Origin: Halalkalicoccus paucihalophilus
Lineage (GTDB): Archaea > Halobacteriota > Halobacteria > Halobacteriales > Halalkalicoccaceae
DNA: 64,000 nt
Direction: 5' to 3'
Assembly: GCF_001593955.1 (NCBI RefSeq)
Contig: NZ_LTAZ01000012.1
Coordinates: forward strand, 1-64,000
The number at the start of each line of letters is the position of its first letter. The first letter of the stretch is position 1. The translations under genes were made by a program, and so were the position numbers. This document shows, piece by piece, positions 25,790-35,070 of this stretch. The notes under the pieces are model-generated. The model saw nothing but the letters and a program-made list of their open reading frames with translations, was not told where the DNA came from and made no database searches.

Positions 25790-26806
25790 ATGACAACAAC
25801 AGAAGCGGTCAGTCTACGTGACGGAGTTCGAATCGACCTCACAACTGGTGAGACAATTGTTGCGGATGCGACCGAACCCAATGGCGATATCGTCGTTCTT
25901 AGCCACGCTCATGGTGACCATCTCTATACGCAAGCCCCTACCGACGTGATCTGTTCGGACCTCACTGCCCGACTTGCCGCTGCCCGACGAGAAGACGAAG
26001 GATCGCTTTCGCGCACGTCACATTCGGCGATCGAACAAGTAGCAGCAGGTCACGTTCTGGGGTCGTGCGCTACTATCATCGAAGACAGCGATGGGACGAC
26101 CTACCTCTATACTGGCGACTTCTCGACACGGGATCGGTTCGCTCTCGACGGGTTCGACGCTAAAGCGGTCGCCGCTGAGTACGATATCGACGTACTCATT
26201 ACCGAATCTACCTACGGGAAACCGGAGTACGTCTTTGAAGAGCAGGTGACACTCGAAAACCGTATCATCGACTGGTTAAACGACACTAATGATACACCCG
26301 TTATCCTCTTCGGCTACACGCTTGGACGTGCACAAGAACTCGAGTTGCTCGTTGATCGGTCCGGACGAGACCGATTGTTCGTGACAGAAGCCATCGAACG
26401 TCTGAACGACGTTATTGAATCCATCCACAGTGTTGAGTTTGCCGCTGAACGCTACGGCCGTGACGTGACGATCGGAGCTGGGGACGTATTAGTTCTTCCA
26501 GCACAGACGAACAAACTCTCATTCGTTGATCACATCGTCGAAAATACTGGTGCGATAAAGGCTGGGTTTTCTGGATGGGCCGTCGAAGACTCGTTTAAGT
26601 ATCGTGGCGATTACGACGAGACGTTTGTCCTCTCCGATCACAGCGATTTCACCGAACTCACTGCGACTATTGAAACGCTGAATCCAGAGCGAGTGTACAC
26701 TCAACACGGATTCGCTGACGCATTCGCTACTCACATCGAAACGACGCTCGACATCGATGCGCGGTCGCTCAAGGAAAACCAAACCTCGCTCGGTCAGTTT
26801 GGCTAA
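25790..26806 (+). CDS. Ligase-associated MBL-fold nuclease (SNM1/Artemis or CPSF-like)
   Basis: The 338-residue metallo-beta-lactamase-fold protein has the zinc motif LSHAHGDHL with His39, His41, Asp43 and His44. Later come GHVLGSCATII, an acidic TGDFSTRDRF and the C-terminal HSDFTELTA and YTQHGFADAF segments that complete a beta-CASP-type nuclease site. It is short for mRNA 3'-end factors and fits the ligase-associated exonuclease type. It sits 64 bp downstream of the ligase gene on the same strand. A role in DNA end processing before ligation is inferred from this pairing; an RNA-processing role is the alternative. Confidence 0.75.
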   Translation: MTTTEAVSLRDGVRIDLTTGETIVADATEPNGDIVVLSHAHGDHLYTQAPTDVICSDLTARLAAARREDEGSLSRTSHSAIEQVAAGHVLGSCATIIEDSDGTTYLYTGDFSTRDRFALDGFDAKAVAAEYDIDVLITESTYGKPEYVFEEQVTLENRIIDWLNDTNDTPVILFGYTLGRAQELELLVDRSGRDRLFVTEAIERLNDVIESIHSVEFAAERYGRDVTIGAGDVLVLPAQTNKLSFVDHIVENTGAIKAGFSGWAVEDSFKYRGDYDETFVLSDHSDFTELTATIETLNPERVYTQHGFADAFATHIETTLDIDARSLKENQTSLGQFG

Positions 26807-27104
26807 GTCTCGCCGATTCAAATCGATGAGTGGCTCAGAATCATCTGTTATAACCACCATACTTAAAAGAATATTAAACTATCTTTCAAACGCTATTGCT
26901 CTCTCCGGAGCGTAGCTGACTGCTCTTTTCCCGTAATGTTGGATAGTATATGATTCTAAGTGATCATCGCTCAAGAGTATAATCGAGACGGGGGTAGTAC
27001 TCAATCTCGTCAAACCAGCCCGTACAACGCCACCCAAATTCCAACGCCATGAATTCCCAACAGCCCATTTTACAGTCCAAAGGACTATTAAATCAGTACC
27101 ACTT

Positions 27105-27320
27105 AGTCTAGACTCAAGTACCTCGAAGCTCGTGTACGTGTACTTATTGAGCAGCGAGCCGGCATCGATCGACGAACTTCACGCAGCGCTCAATATTGAG
27201 AAGCTGACGCTGTACCCAATCCTAAATACACTTATGACAGCGAATCTCGTCACCCAATCCGAGGACGAATATCGCTGTCAGAGCCGCCCGAAAATGAAAC
27301 GAAAGCATGACTACTGACGC
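27105..27320 (+). pseudogene. Fragment of a TrmB-type winged-helix regulator
   Basis: The frame VYVYLLSSEPASIDELHAAL then LTLYPILNTLMTANLVTQ matches the helix-turn-helix core of TrmB-like proteins. The preceding residues YLEAR are in another frame, one base off, so a single-base loss separates LEAR from VYVYLL. The reading frame ends soon after the HTH and no effector domain follows. It borders another decayed regulator. Confidence 0.5.
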
Positions 27321-27634
27321 ACCTTGTGCCGTTGTGCGTCTGTGGATACTTCTTCCCAACGACATCAGCCTGAATTAAGCCGACGTTATCGAGTAGTTTC
27401 AGGAGCTCAAACAAAACGGAAGACTCGCAGAGTCCGATATCGACGGGTGGGGAGTCAACAATGGGAATCACCATCCCACGTGATCGGGATTCAATTAAAC
27501 CACAAAAACTACTCTCCGAGCTCGAACGATGGACAGATAACCACGAGTGCACGCTCGACTTTGCGATTGGTCAGTTCGATATTAACTCATCAGTTACCAG
27601 CGACACAATGCAGGATACGGATACTGCAAACTAG
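27307..27634 (+). pseudogene. Decayed haloarchaeal HTH-domain protein
   Basis: An ATG at 27307 opens TTDAPCAVVRLWILLPNDIS, the usual N terminus of a haloarchaeal HTH-domain family in which a sugar-ACT-like start (VxLW..LLPND) precedes the HTH. Two stops follow, then FQELKQNGRLAESDIDGWGV. After another shift the frame MGITIPRDRDSIKPQKLLSE continues to a stop at 27634. At least two stops and one frameshift show that it is inactive. The original protein would have been about 150-180 residues. Confidence 0.5.
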
Positions 27635-27664
27635 ATCTTCCTGAATATCAGCTTCCCTAAGAAG

Positions 27665-29155
27665 TTACTCTGAAACATATTTGACAATTCGAATATCGTT
27701 GTATTCTTTTGTCTCCGTCGGTCGATGGGTTCGCTCGATCGAGTCCTTCATATCCTCCTCTTGGGCGGGATACCCGTGGGAAAAAACAAACCAGACAGTT
27801 TCCGATTCCGCGATTCGATCCAATTCTTCTTCTCGAAGCGTGTTTTCGGACGCAGACGTCACCGTTGCCTCTGAGTCAAAGTAGTAGCCGAACGGGTACT
27901 CTAGGTCGCTCCGGCTGAGGAGAACCAGATCATCCGCATCAGCGTTCCCCGCCACGTACTGGGCGGATTCGCGCCACTGTTCGCGTTGATCATCAGCGTA
28001 CATGGTCGGCAACGGGTAAAGGGACACGGACAGCACGAGAACAACTACCATGAACCGAGCGGACGGGCGGGGAAGTCTGGCGATCCCTCTCGCGACGAGT
28101 ATGAATAGACCGATTGAGGCAGGAATCGTGTATCGCTGAACGAATATCGGTGTGATCGCATAGGAAACGAAGATCGGAACCACGATAGGGACCAGAACCC
28201 ACGACCCCAATAGGAGCGCCGACCACGACCGAGCGTCCCCGTCTCTCTCAGGGGCAGATCCCGATCCCATTGGTGCTTTCTGACCCGGTATCCACGGTAG
28301 CGGAAAGACAGCGATAACGCAGAGCACACCGATGAACGCGAGGAGACTGAAGTACACCACTGGATGCCACTGGAGAACCCACGAGGTGCCGAAGTACGAT
28401 AACGGCGTCGTGACGAGATACGGGACGGATGGGGGCAACACCCATACCTCGCCCTGGCCGGTGAGCACTCGGACCACGAGGACCCGCACGTACGGAAGGA
28501 GAAGAATGCCGATGACCACTTGGACCTTTACCCAATCCATAACGGCGGCGCTCTCTATTCTCCCTTTGGACAGCATCTGCTTGCCGAACACGAACAGCAA
28601 CTGGGACAAAATGACAAACAAACCGAACATGTGCGTGTATCCGAGGGCGACCGTGGAGATCACGTAGAGAACAACGTGTTCCGTACTTGCCTCCTTATCC
28701 ATCGATTTCAACAGAAACAGGAACGAAAGCGATGAAAGGAATGCGAGGAGCGTGTACATACGGGCCTCTTGGGCGTACCAGATGTGAAACGACGAGACCG
28801 AGAGGAGCCCTGCACTGAGGAGGCCGACGTCTCTTGAGTATAGTTCCGATCCCAGCAGATAGATCACGACTATGGTGACGATCCCAAACAAGGCCGATAA
28901 CAGCCGGAGGGTCGATTCGCCGTATCCAAACGCTGTTGTCCAGATGTCGAGGATGAGGTAATATAACGGCGGACTGTTGTCCGTCCAGGGGAGTTCGAGC
29001 GCGAGCGCGGCGAACGACATGGTTTCGACGAAGTGGACTGAGTACCCCTCGTCAAGCCAGAGGCTCTCCGCGCCGATCCGAAAGATCCGAAGCAGGGATC
29101 CGATCGCGACGATAATCCCTACCAGGAGGACGTCTTTACTCGGCCGTCTGCTCAT
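27665..29155 (-). CDS. GT39/ArnT-like membrane glycosyltransferase
   Basis: The 496-residue integral membrane protein has about 11-12 helices. The first extracytoplasmic loop carries the acidic catalytic-type motif SLWLDEGYSVHF, as in polyprenyl-phosphate-sugar-dependent GT-C enzymes, and later YAQEARMYTLLAF is the second conserved loop region. A soluble C-terminal domain of about 100 residues (WRESAQYVAGNADADDLVLL) faces the outside. It should transfer a sugar from a polyprenyl phosphate donor to an acceptor at the outer face. It is the second gene of a minus-strand pair, starting 1 bp after the epimerase gene's stop. Confidence 0.85.
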   Translation of the reverse strand: MSRRPSKDVLLVGIIVAIGSLLRIFRIGAESLWLDEGYSVHFVETMSFAALALELPWTDNSPPLYYLILDIWTTAFGYGESTLRLLSALFGIVTIVVIYLLGSELYSRDVGLLSAGLLSVSSFHIWYAQEARMYTLLAFLSSLSFLFLLKSMDKEASTEHVVLYVISTVALGYTHMFGLFVILSQLLFVFGKQMLSKGRIESAAVMDWVKVQVVIGILLLPYVRVLVVRVLTGQGEVWVLPPSVPYLVTTPLSYFGTSWVLQWHPVVYFSLLAFIGVLCVIAVFPLPWIPGQKAPMGSGSAPERDGDARSWSALLLGSWVLVPIVVPIFVSYAITPIFVQRYTIPASIGLFILVARGIARLPRPSARFMVVVLVLSVSLYPLPTMYADDQREQWRESAQYVAGNADADDLVLLSRSDLEYPFGYYFDSEATVTSASENTLREEELDRIAESETVWFVFSHGYPAQEEDMKDSIERTHRPTETKEYNDIRIVKYVSE

Positions 29156-29156
29156 C

Positions 29157-30257
29157 TCAGAACTTCTTGAAGAGCTCTTTGACGATGGTCAATGCTCCCT
29201 GGTCCCAGGCGACTCGGTGGTCCTTTCCAGCCTCTGCGCCCTTCGCTTCGTAGTTGTTCAGATACCATTGATAGGTATCGACTAGGGCCTCTTGATTGGA
29301 GTACTCGGGCTCCCAGCCGAGTCCACGGAGTTTTTCGACCGAGACGTACGAGTCCTCGTGGGCTGTCTCGTACACCCAAGGATACAGTGGCGAGAGATCG
29401 AGCGCGTTCAACGCCCGCAATGCGAGGACGGTCACCGTTGCGGGCGTCCCGACGACCCGCTTTCCGGTCCCTGCCTCGTCGATTGGGGCTTGGAAGTCCT
29501 CCTTCATCGTCCCGTACTCCTCAGCGCCTACGTTGAACGTCTCGTTCACGTCGTCCTCGTCCAGTAGGAACATCAGTTCGATCGCCCGGACGATATCATG
29601 GACGTGCAGTAGTTGGTACTGGTTGTCCCCCCACCCCACCAATGGGACGTTGGCCCCGTCCTCGATCCAGTCGAACAGGACCTGAAACACGCCGAGTCGC
29701 TGTGGACCGATGAACGTCTTGGGACGGAGGATCGGGACACACATCCCCATTCGTCTGAAGTCCTCACAGATCCGTTCGGCCTCGACCTTCGCGTTGCCGT
29801 ACGCACCGACACCGTCCAACGGCGACTCTTCGGTAATCGGATGGGTGTCATGTGTACCATAGACGGCCGTCGAGGAGATATAGACCACGCGTTCGATGCC
29901 CGCTTCCTTTGCTGCCCACAGGACGGATCTGGTTCCCTCGATGGTCACCTCTCGGATCTCGTCGTCGTCCCACAGCGGGAGCGCCGCCGCAGTGTGGACG
30001 ATCACGTCCGGCTCGACGTCCTGGATCGCCTTCTGGAGGGCGTTCTCGTCACGGACGTCACCCTCGACGAACCCGATTTCGTCCGTATCATCGTCCTCGT
30101 TGAACGATTTGAGATCATAGGCCGTCACGTCCCATCCGCGATCAGCAAAGTACTGACACGTGTGCAGGCCGAGAAACCCCGTTCCCCCGGTAATCAGAAC
30201 CGAATCGTACTGTGATTCCGTGGCATCGACGTCGGCTATTTCGGTCGCTCCCATCAT
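29157..30257 (-). CDS. NAD-dependent nucleotide-sugar epimerase/dehydratase (extended SDR)
   Basis: About 366 residues from the ATG at 30257 (MMGATEIADVDATE). The extended-SDR layout is clear: Rossmann motif LITGGTGFLGLHTCQYF, acidic strand end FVEGDVRD, catalytic SSTAVYGT with the Tyr-x3-Lys at YGNAKVEAE and a sugar-binding C-terminal half (ILRPKTFIGPQRLG). It probably epimerises, dehydrates or reduces an activated or lipid-linked sugar. It is followed by the GT39 gene with a 1-bp gap and lies divergent from a UbiA-type transferase, so it likely serves lipid-linked sugar synthesis. Confidence 0.85.
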   Translation of the reverse strand: MMGATEIADVDATESQYDSVLITGGTGFLGLHTCQYFADRGWDVTAYDLKSFNEDDDTDEIGFVEGDVRDENALQKAIQDVEPDVIVHTAAALPLWDDDEIREVTIEGTRSVLWAAKEAGIERVVYISSTAVYGTHDTHPITEESPLDGVGAYGNAKVEAERICEDFRRMGMCVPILRPKTFIGPQRLGVFQVLFDWIEDGANVPLVGWGDNQYQLLHVHDIVRAIELMFLLDEDDVNETFNVGAEEYGTMKEDFQAPIDEAGTGKRVVGTPATVTVLALRALNALDLSPLYPWVYETAHEDSYVSVEKLRGLGWEPEYSNQEALVDTYQWYLNNYEAKGAEAGKDHRVAWDQGALTIVKELFKKF

Positions 30258-30306
30258 ACATACAAACCCACACATTCATATTTCTGTTTCGCTTCATTGC
30301 TGGGTA

Positions 30307-31227
30307 ATGGCGAGTTCACTTCGGACGTCTCCCGCGGTTACCACCGCGACAGGGTTGGTCCGTGAAGCTCGCCCATTGCAGTGGTACAAACAGGGTGTGA
30401 TGCTCTTGGGGATCGTCTTCTCGAAGAATCTTTTCAATTTTGAGGCTTGGGCTAACCTCCTCGTCGGGGTCGTTGCCTTTACCGCCGTTGCCGGTACGAT
30501 GTACATCTTCAACGATATCAATGACCTCGAGAAGGACCGGAACCATCCTGAAAAACGACATCGACCCATCGCAAGTGGACAGGTCTCCGTTCCTGTCGCC
30601 GCCGGATTCGCCCTGCTCCTCGCCGTCGGTGGCCTGGGTGCCGCCTACAGTGTTGGCCCTCTCTTTCTCACAGTGTTAACCATCTATGTCGCCCAAAACG
30701 TGCTCTACTCCGTTCATTTCAAACAAATGGTCTACGTCGACGTCATCCTCGTCGCCATCGGGTTCGTCCTTCGGGCGATTGCTGGTGTCGTAGCGATCAA
30801 CGTCTTCCTGAGCCCATGGTTGATCGTGAGTACCTCCTTGCTCGCGTTGGTCTTGGCCCTCGGAAAACGCCGCCAAGAACTCGAGTGCACAACCGAGCCC
30901 CAGGAGACCCGGTCGGTGCTCGCCGAGTATGCCGAGGGCGACGTCGACCAACTGCTCGTCATGACTATGGCGTCGCTGCTAATGGCCTATTCATTGTATA
31001 CTTTCTCCCGGACCAACCCGGTGATGATGGTCACCCTCCCGTTTGCCTTTTTTGGGGTCTTTCGCTACCATCATCTCGTTTATACCACCGACATCGCGAG
31101 CCAGCCACAGTACCTCTTCACCGATTGGCCATCAGTTGTGAACCTCATCCTTTGGGCGTGTGTTTCGGTACTTGTGCTCTACAACGTTCCCAAGCGGGTA
31201 CTCGCAGCACTGGGGGTGATCGGATGA
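30307..31227 (+). CDS. UbiA-family prenyltransferase, decaprenyl-phosphate phosphoribosyltransferase-like
   Basis: The 306-residue membrane protein starts at the ATG at 30307 (MASSLRTSPAVTTATGLVRE). It has about eight helices. The first Asp-rich motif, FNDINDLEKDRNHPEKRHRP, contains N-D-x2-D-x3-D with the following K-x2-RP. A second region, YVDVILVAIGFVLRAIAGVV, and the KRRQELE segment also fit the branch that attaches phosphoribose from PRPP to a polyprenyl phosphate (as in mycobacterial DPPR synthase) rather than quinone or geranylgeranyl transferases. Its stop overlaps the PHP gene's start as ATGA, so the two are co-translated. Confidence 0.8.
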   Translation: MASSLRTSPAVTTATGLVREARPLQWYKQGVMLLGIVFSKNLFNFEAWANLLVGVVAFTAVAGTMYIFNDINDLEKDRNHPEKRHRPIASGQVSVPVAAGFALLLAVGGLGAAYSVGPLFLTVLTIYVAQNVLYSVHFKQMVYVDVILVAIGFVLRAIAGVVAINVFLSPWLIVSTSLLALVLALGKRRQELECTTEPQETRSVLAEYAEGDVDQLLVMTMASLLMAYSLYTFSRTNPVMMVTLPFAFFGVFRYHHLVYTTDIASQPQYLFTDWPSVVNLILWACVSVLVLYNVPKRVLAALGVIG

Positions 31228-31862
31228 GAGAATACGATCTCCAGGTCCACACCGACGCCTCGCCCTGTTCACGGGCCGCACCGCGAGATGTCGTCAAGGC
31301 GGCCTGCAAGACGGGTCTCGACGGGATCGCGATTACGAACCACGACACGCTTGAGGGGTATGCGGCAGTCGACGACCTCGCACCAGAAGGTTTGACTGTG
31401 ATCTCCGGCGTCGAGGTGACAACGACCCAGGGACATCTCCTCGCGCTCGACGTTCAGGAAGTGCCTGCACGTGGAGATCCACTCACCGTGATCGACCGAG
31501 TACACGACCAGGGTGGTCTTGCAATTCTTTCCCATCCGTTCGATCGACTCCGGGAGTACTATACCGACGACCTCGAGGAAATCGCGACTCGCGCTGACGG
31601 CGTGGAGGTTCGCAATTCGCGGTGTATCATCCCCCGCTACAACCGCCGCGCGCGGACGTTCGCGGCCGACCACGGTCTAGCGATGACCGGCGGGAGCGAT
31701 GCGCACTTCCCCATGGAGGTCGGCCGGGTCCGGACGATATGTGACCGTCCGGTCCTCGAGGCGATCCGCACGAACGGGACCGATACAGCGGGCCGTGGCG
31801 GCTACCTCTCGGGCCACGTCGCGACCAAGCTCAACGACCTTCTCGCCATCATACACGCATGA
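31224..31862 (+). CDS. PHP-domain metal-dependent phosphoesterase
   Basis: The 212-residue PHP protein starts at the ATG at 31224, overlapping the preceding stop by 4 bp. Metal-binding motifs are in order: LQVHTDASPCS (His9), GIAITNHDTLEGY, VISGVEVTTTQGHLLALD, LSHPFDRLREYY and GGSDAHFP. This matches phosphatases of the YciV/RNase AM-like trimetal type. It lies between a phosphoribosyl-lipid transferase and a putative lipid-linked sugar translocase. I infer that it removes the 5-phosphate from the polyprenyl-phosphoribose intermediate, which in mycobacteria is done by an unrelated phosphatase. That assignment is a hypothesis. Confidence 0.85.
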   Translation: MREYDLQVHTDASPCSRAAPRDVVKAACKTGLDGIAITNHDTLEGYAAVDDLAPEGLTVISGVEVTTTQGHLLALDVQEVPARGDPLTVIDRVHDQGGLAILSHPFDRLREYYTDDLEEIATRADGVEVRNSRCIIPRYNRRARTFAADHGLAMTGGSDAHFPMEVGRVRTICDRPVLEAIRTNGTDTAGRGGYLSGHVATKLNDLLAIIHA

Positions 31863-32842
31863 GCGAGGCCTTCTCCGCCACTGAACGCGCCGTTCGCCGA
31901 CACGGGCTCTGGCTCACGGCCCTCCTTACGATCGGGGTCTTCTTCGCGCTGTTCCTGTTCGGTGACGCAGCCGAGGTCAGTCGGGTGATCCTCGCCATCG
32001 AGCCATGGCGTATCGGCGCAGTAATAGTGCTCGCGACAGTGAGCTACGGGATCCGATTCGCGAAATGGGAGTACTACCTCCGGCAACTCGCAATCACGAT
32101 CCCGCTCAAGACCAGCCTATTGGCCTTTTTCAGCGGCCTGATGATGGTTGTTACCCCCGGCAAAGCGGGAGAAGTCTGGAAGGCGTGGTTCCTCCGGGAC
32201 CTCCGAGACATTCCAGTTAGCCGGACTGCCTCGGTCGTCGGGGCCGAGCGCGTCACCGACCTACTCGCGCTCTCGGTGTTCGCGCTCTTCGGTCTGATGG
32301 TCTACGAGCAGTCCTCGACGGTACTGGTCGGGGTACTGACGGTTTTTCTTATCGGCATCGGCCTGCTCCAGTGGCGAGCGTTCTGTCTCGGACTCCTGAG
32401 CCGGCTCGAACCCCTTCCGATCGTCGGACCGTACGCGAACGAACTTGAGGAGTTCTACGAAAGTGCCTACGTGCTGTTCCAGTTCCGTCCGCTGGCTGTC
32501 TCGCTTCTCATCAGCCTGCTCGCCTGGGGACTTGAGGGCACGGCCCTCTGGATCGTGCTCGATGGATTCGGCACACAGGCGGCCCTGCCGGTAGCGCTGT
32601 TCGTGTTCGGTCTCGGTTCGGTCGTCGGTGCGGCGAGCCTCCTCCCCGGTGGGTTGGCTGCCACCGAGGCCAGCATGGTCGGGATGCTCGTTGTCCTCGG
32701 ATACTCCCATTCCGTCGCTGTCAGCTCGACACTCCTCATCCGTGTCGGGACGCTCTGGTACGGTGCAGTCCTCGGAACCACCGTCTTTGTCACCTACCGC
32801 TTCGTCCGCGATCGGAATCAGCCTGCACACCAGAGCCGGTAA
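31859..32842 (+). CDS. AglD/LPG-synthase-like multi-pass membrane protein
   Basis: The 327-residue protein overlaps the PHP stop by 4 bp (ATGA). It has about eight helices. The segment FFSGLMMVVTPGKAGEVWKA is the signature of the UPF0104/lysylphosphatidylglycerol synthase transmembrane family, followed by RTASVVGAERVTDLLAL. In haloarchaea the same region is found in AglD and related proteins of N-glycosylation and lipid-linked sugar metabolism. There is no soluble GT domain here. A role in translocating or handling the polyprenyl-sugar is inferred from the operon. Confidence 0.8.
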   Translation: MSEAFSATERAVRRHGLWLTALLTIGVFFALFLFGDAAEVSRVILAIEPWRIGAVIVLATVSYGIRFAKWEYYLRQLAITIPLKTSLLAFFSGLMMVVTPGKAGEVWKAWFLRDLRDIPVSRTASVVGAERVTDLLALSVFALFGLMVYEQSSTVLVGVLTVFLIGIGLLQWRAFCLGLLSRLEPLPIVGPYANELEEFYESAYVLFQFRPLAVSLLISLLAWGLEGTALWIVLDGFGTQAALPVALFVFGLGSVVGAASLLPGGLAATEASMVGMLVVLGYSHSVAVSSTLLIRVGTLWYGAVLGTTVFVTYRFVRDRNQPAHQSR

Positions 32843-33045
32843 ACACGGCCCTTCAGGACAAAGCGTATCCGACGAGATGTCATGACCCTTCTCCTGTGTC
32901 AAACTGGCTGAACACGACGATTCCGCACTATTATTGGAAGACTGATATGAATATGAGGAGACGAAAGTACTATTATACGAACCCCCAATAACGGCTGTAT
33001 GACAGTTTGGGGGATGGCCGAACTGACGGGGCGGGTGGGGAAACC

Positions 33046-34500
33046 GTGAGTGATCGCTCGGACTCGGTCGGCAGGCATCTGCGATCGATTTTCTCGCGAA
33101 ATTACCTTCGGATCGTGTTTATAGTGCTCGTGCTCCTCTCAAGCGTGGTTCTTATCAACGGTGCGACAGGAGATCACCTCACGACGGCCACCGAGGAGGA
33201 TGTCCCACGCGCACCGGCCACTGATGGCCACACAGTGATTACCGAATCCGGCAAAACTGGGACAATTACCGCCTACGCTCCTGATGGAAGCGTGATCTAT
33301 TACGATAACTCTCGGACGAAGTATTACGACGTCGATCCGGTTGAGGGCGACCCGATGACCATCGAGTATACCGCGACCGATACGATCAACTCCGAGGGGG
33401 TGACCTGTAGCGATCCGCCGTGTTCGCTGAACGTCATTGAACGTGTCGACCTCGAGACCGGCGAAAAAGAAGTGATCTATGAGCGCTACGACGCGAGCGA
33501 TTACTCTTCCGAGTGGCATGACGCCGACCGGATCGACGAGAACCGCATTCTCGTCGGCGACATGGTCGAGGATCGGATGTTCATCGTCAACACCGAGACC
33601 GAGATCGTCGAGTGGTCGTGGGACGTCCAGTCCGCGTACCCCATCGAGGGTGGCGGACCGTTCCCACGCGACTGGGCACACCTCAACGACGTCGAGTACA
33701 TCGAGAGCGAGGGCGATCCGATGAACGGTATGATGATGGCGAGCCTGCGCAACCAGGATCAGGTCGTCTTCGTCGACCCCGAGGAGGGTCTCCAGGAGGA
33801 CTGGACGCTCGGATCGGAGAACAATCACGACGTCTTGTTCGAACAGCACAACCCTGATTACATTCCCGCGGCAAACGGCGGCCCGGCGATCACCGTTGCC
33901 GATTCCGAGAACGCCCGTGTCCAAGAGTTCCAGCGAGAGAACGGTGAGTGGACGCAAAGCTGGGAGTGGTCCGACGAACGGATGCAGTGGCCTCGTGACG
34001 TCGACCGGCTCCCCGATGGGAACACGCTCATTACCGATACCCACGGCCATCGCGTTATAGAAGTGAACCCCGATGGCGAGATTGTCTGGGCGGTCGAATC
34101 GTCGCGGCCATACGAAGCTGAGCGGCTAGAGACCGGTGCGGAGAGCACTGACGGCCAGAGCGCACAGGAACTCGGCCTCGAATCCCACACACCCGGCGAT
34201 GTCGGCGGGACCAACGGCGAGGCGAACTCCGGAAGCAGTGAGAGTGGCTTCGATCCAATTGGGACACTCTCCCGTCTGTTCGGTGAACTCGCTGCCTTTG
34301 TTATCTCATATTTCTCGTTCCGGATGTACAACGCTCTCATCTTCATCACCCCAATTTGGATGGGCAACCCTGAGTTCGGCGCTGCCGCCGTCTTAATCCT
34401 AACAGTATTCGTATGGATCTTGCTTGAAGTCAGCTGGCGCCTCTATGACTCGCAAATCAAAATTCGCAACCCCGTATATTGGGGCAATTCCAAAAAATAA
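33046..34500 (+). CDS. Membrane-anchored arylsulfotransferase (ASST)-like protein
   Basis: About 484 residues from the GTG at 33046 (VSDRSDSVGRHLRSIFSRNY); a TTG at 33007 would add 13 residues. One helix near the N terminus (LRIVFIVLVLLSSVVLINGA) is followed by a large extracytoplasmic beta-propeller with WHDADRIDENRILVGD, FPRDWAHLNDVEYIES, ENNHDVLFEQHNPDY and TLITDTHGHRVIEVNPDGEI, the repeated blade motifs of ASST-family proteins. Near the C terminus lie two more helices. It follows the glycosyl gene cluster on the same strand with a 200-bp gap. Sulfation of the surface glycan is plausible, but catalytic residues cannot be verified by eye. Confidence 0.7.
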   Translation: MSDRSDSVGRHLRSIFSRNYLRIVFIVLVLLSSVVLINGATGDHLTTATEEDVPRAPATDGHTVITESGKTGTITAYAPDGSVIYYDNSRTKYYDVDPVEGDPMTIEYTATDTINSEGVTCSDPPCSLNVIERVDLETGEKEVIYERYDASDYSSEWHDADRIDENRILVGDMVEDRMFIVNTETEIVEWSWDVQSAYPIEGGGPFPRDWAHLNDVEYIESEGDPMNGMMMASLRNQDQVVFVDPEEGLQEDWTLGSENNHDVLFEQHNPDYIPAANGGPAITVADSENARVQEFQRENGEWTQSWEWSDERMQWPRDVDRLPDGNTLITDTHGHRVIEVNPDGEIVWAVESSRPYEAERLETGAESTDGQSAQELGLESHTPGDVGGTNGEANSGSSESGFDPIGTLSRLFGELAAFVISYFSFRMYNALIFITPIWMGNPEFGAAAVLILTVFVWILLEVSWRLYDSQIKIRNPVYWGNSKK

Positions 34501-34783
34501 TAAACCCTTATTAAATGATGATTTTTGTACTCGATGAGAAGAATGGTTTTGAAACTAAACGAAAAAGAATAATCTCGCCGAATAGTTCAACGAGAGAAGA
34601 GCCAGTTAGGCTGCCAAGAGTTTATACCAGAAGACGGGCCCACAGAGCGTGATGACCCCGACGGTGTACATGCTGGTGTGAGATCCTCTACAAAGTCACG
34701 CTCGAAACCCAAGCGCTCTCGATCGAGATGCATCCGTGGGATCTGCGCCCACCAATCGACCAATGCCACCTATCGAATCGCAC

Positions 34784-34978
34784 TCACCAGACCCAGCAGA
34801 GAGGGTGTAGATGAATCGATGAGACGCTTGCGAGCCACCACTGGCTCTTTGCGACGCTTTCACGAGCTGTAAGGAGTTCGTCGATATACTCTTGCGCCTC
34901 CCGCAGGGCCTCGTCATCTTGCTGGGGAAGCCCTTCGGAAAGGTAGTTTGGAAGAGATGAAGGTGCTATCGGAGACAT
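34784..34978 (-). pseudogene. N-terminal remnant of a DUF6788-like gene
   Basis: The reading frame from the ATG at 34978 gives MSPIAPSSLPNYLSEGLPQQ then EAQEYIDELLTARESVAKSQ. It is closely similar to the reconstructed N terminus of the frame at 818-1221. After about residue 47 it departs into WWLASVSSIHLHPLCWVW and stops, with no cysteine core, so the gene has lost its 3' part. Like the other copy, it begins 4-5 bp from a palindrome arm (34983-35028). Confidence 0.6.
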
Positions 34979-34982
34979 TCTA

Positions 34983-35028
34983 CCTTGTGCAACAAGGATC
35001 GCTATCGTATTAGTATCGTTGTACAAGG
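34983..35028. repeat. Palindromic repeat, copy 2 (CCTTGTGCAACA arms)
   Basis: CCTTGTGCAACA at 34983-34994 and CGTTGTACAAGG at 35017-35028 with a 22-nt spacer. It lies directly 5' of the DUF6788-like remnant on the minus strand, in the same arrangement as copy 1. Confidence 0.75.
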
Positions 35029-35070
35029 TTGGTTAGAGGTGATGAACGACTAGATGGATAGTCGTCAACG

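Noticed and set aside
33139..34050. 303-codon minus-strand frame
   Set aside because: Antisense to the ASST-like gene, with no recognisable domain.
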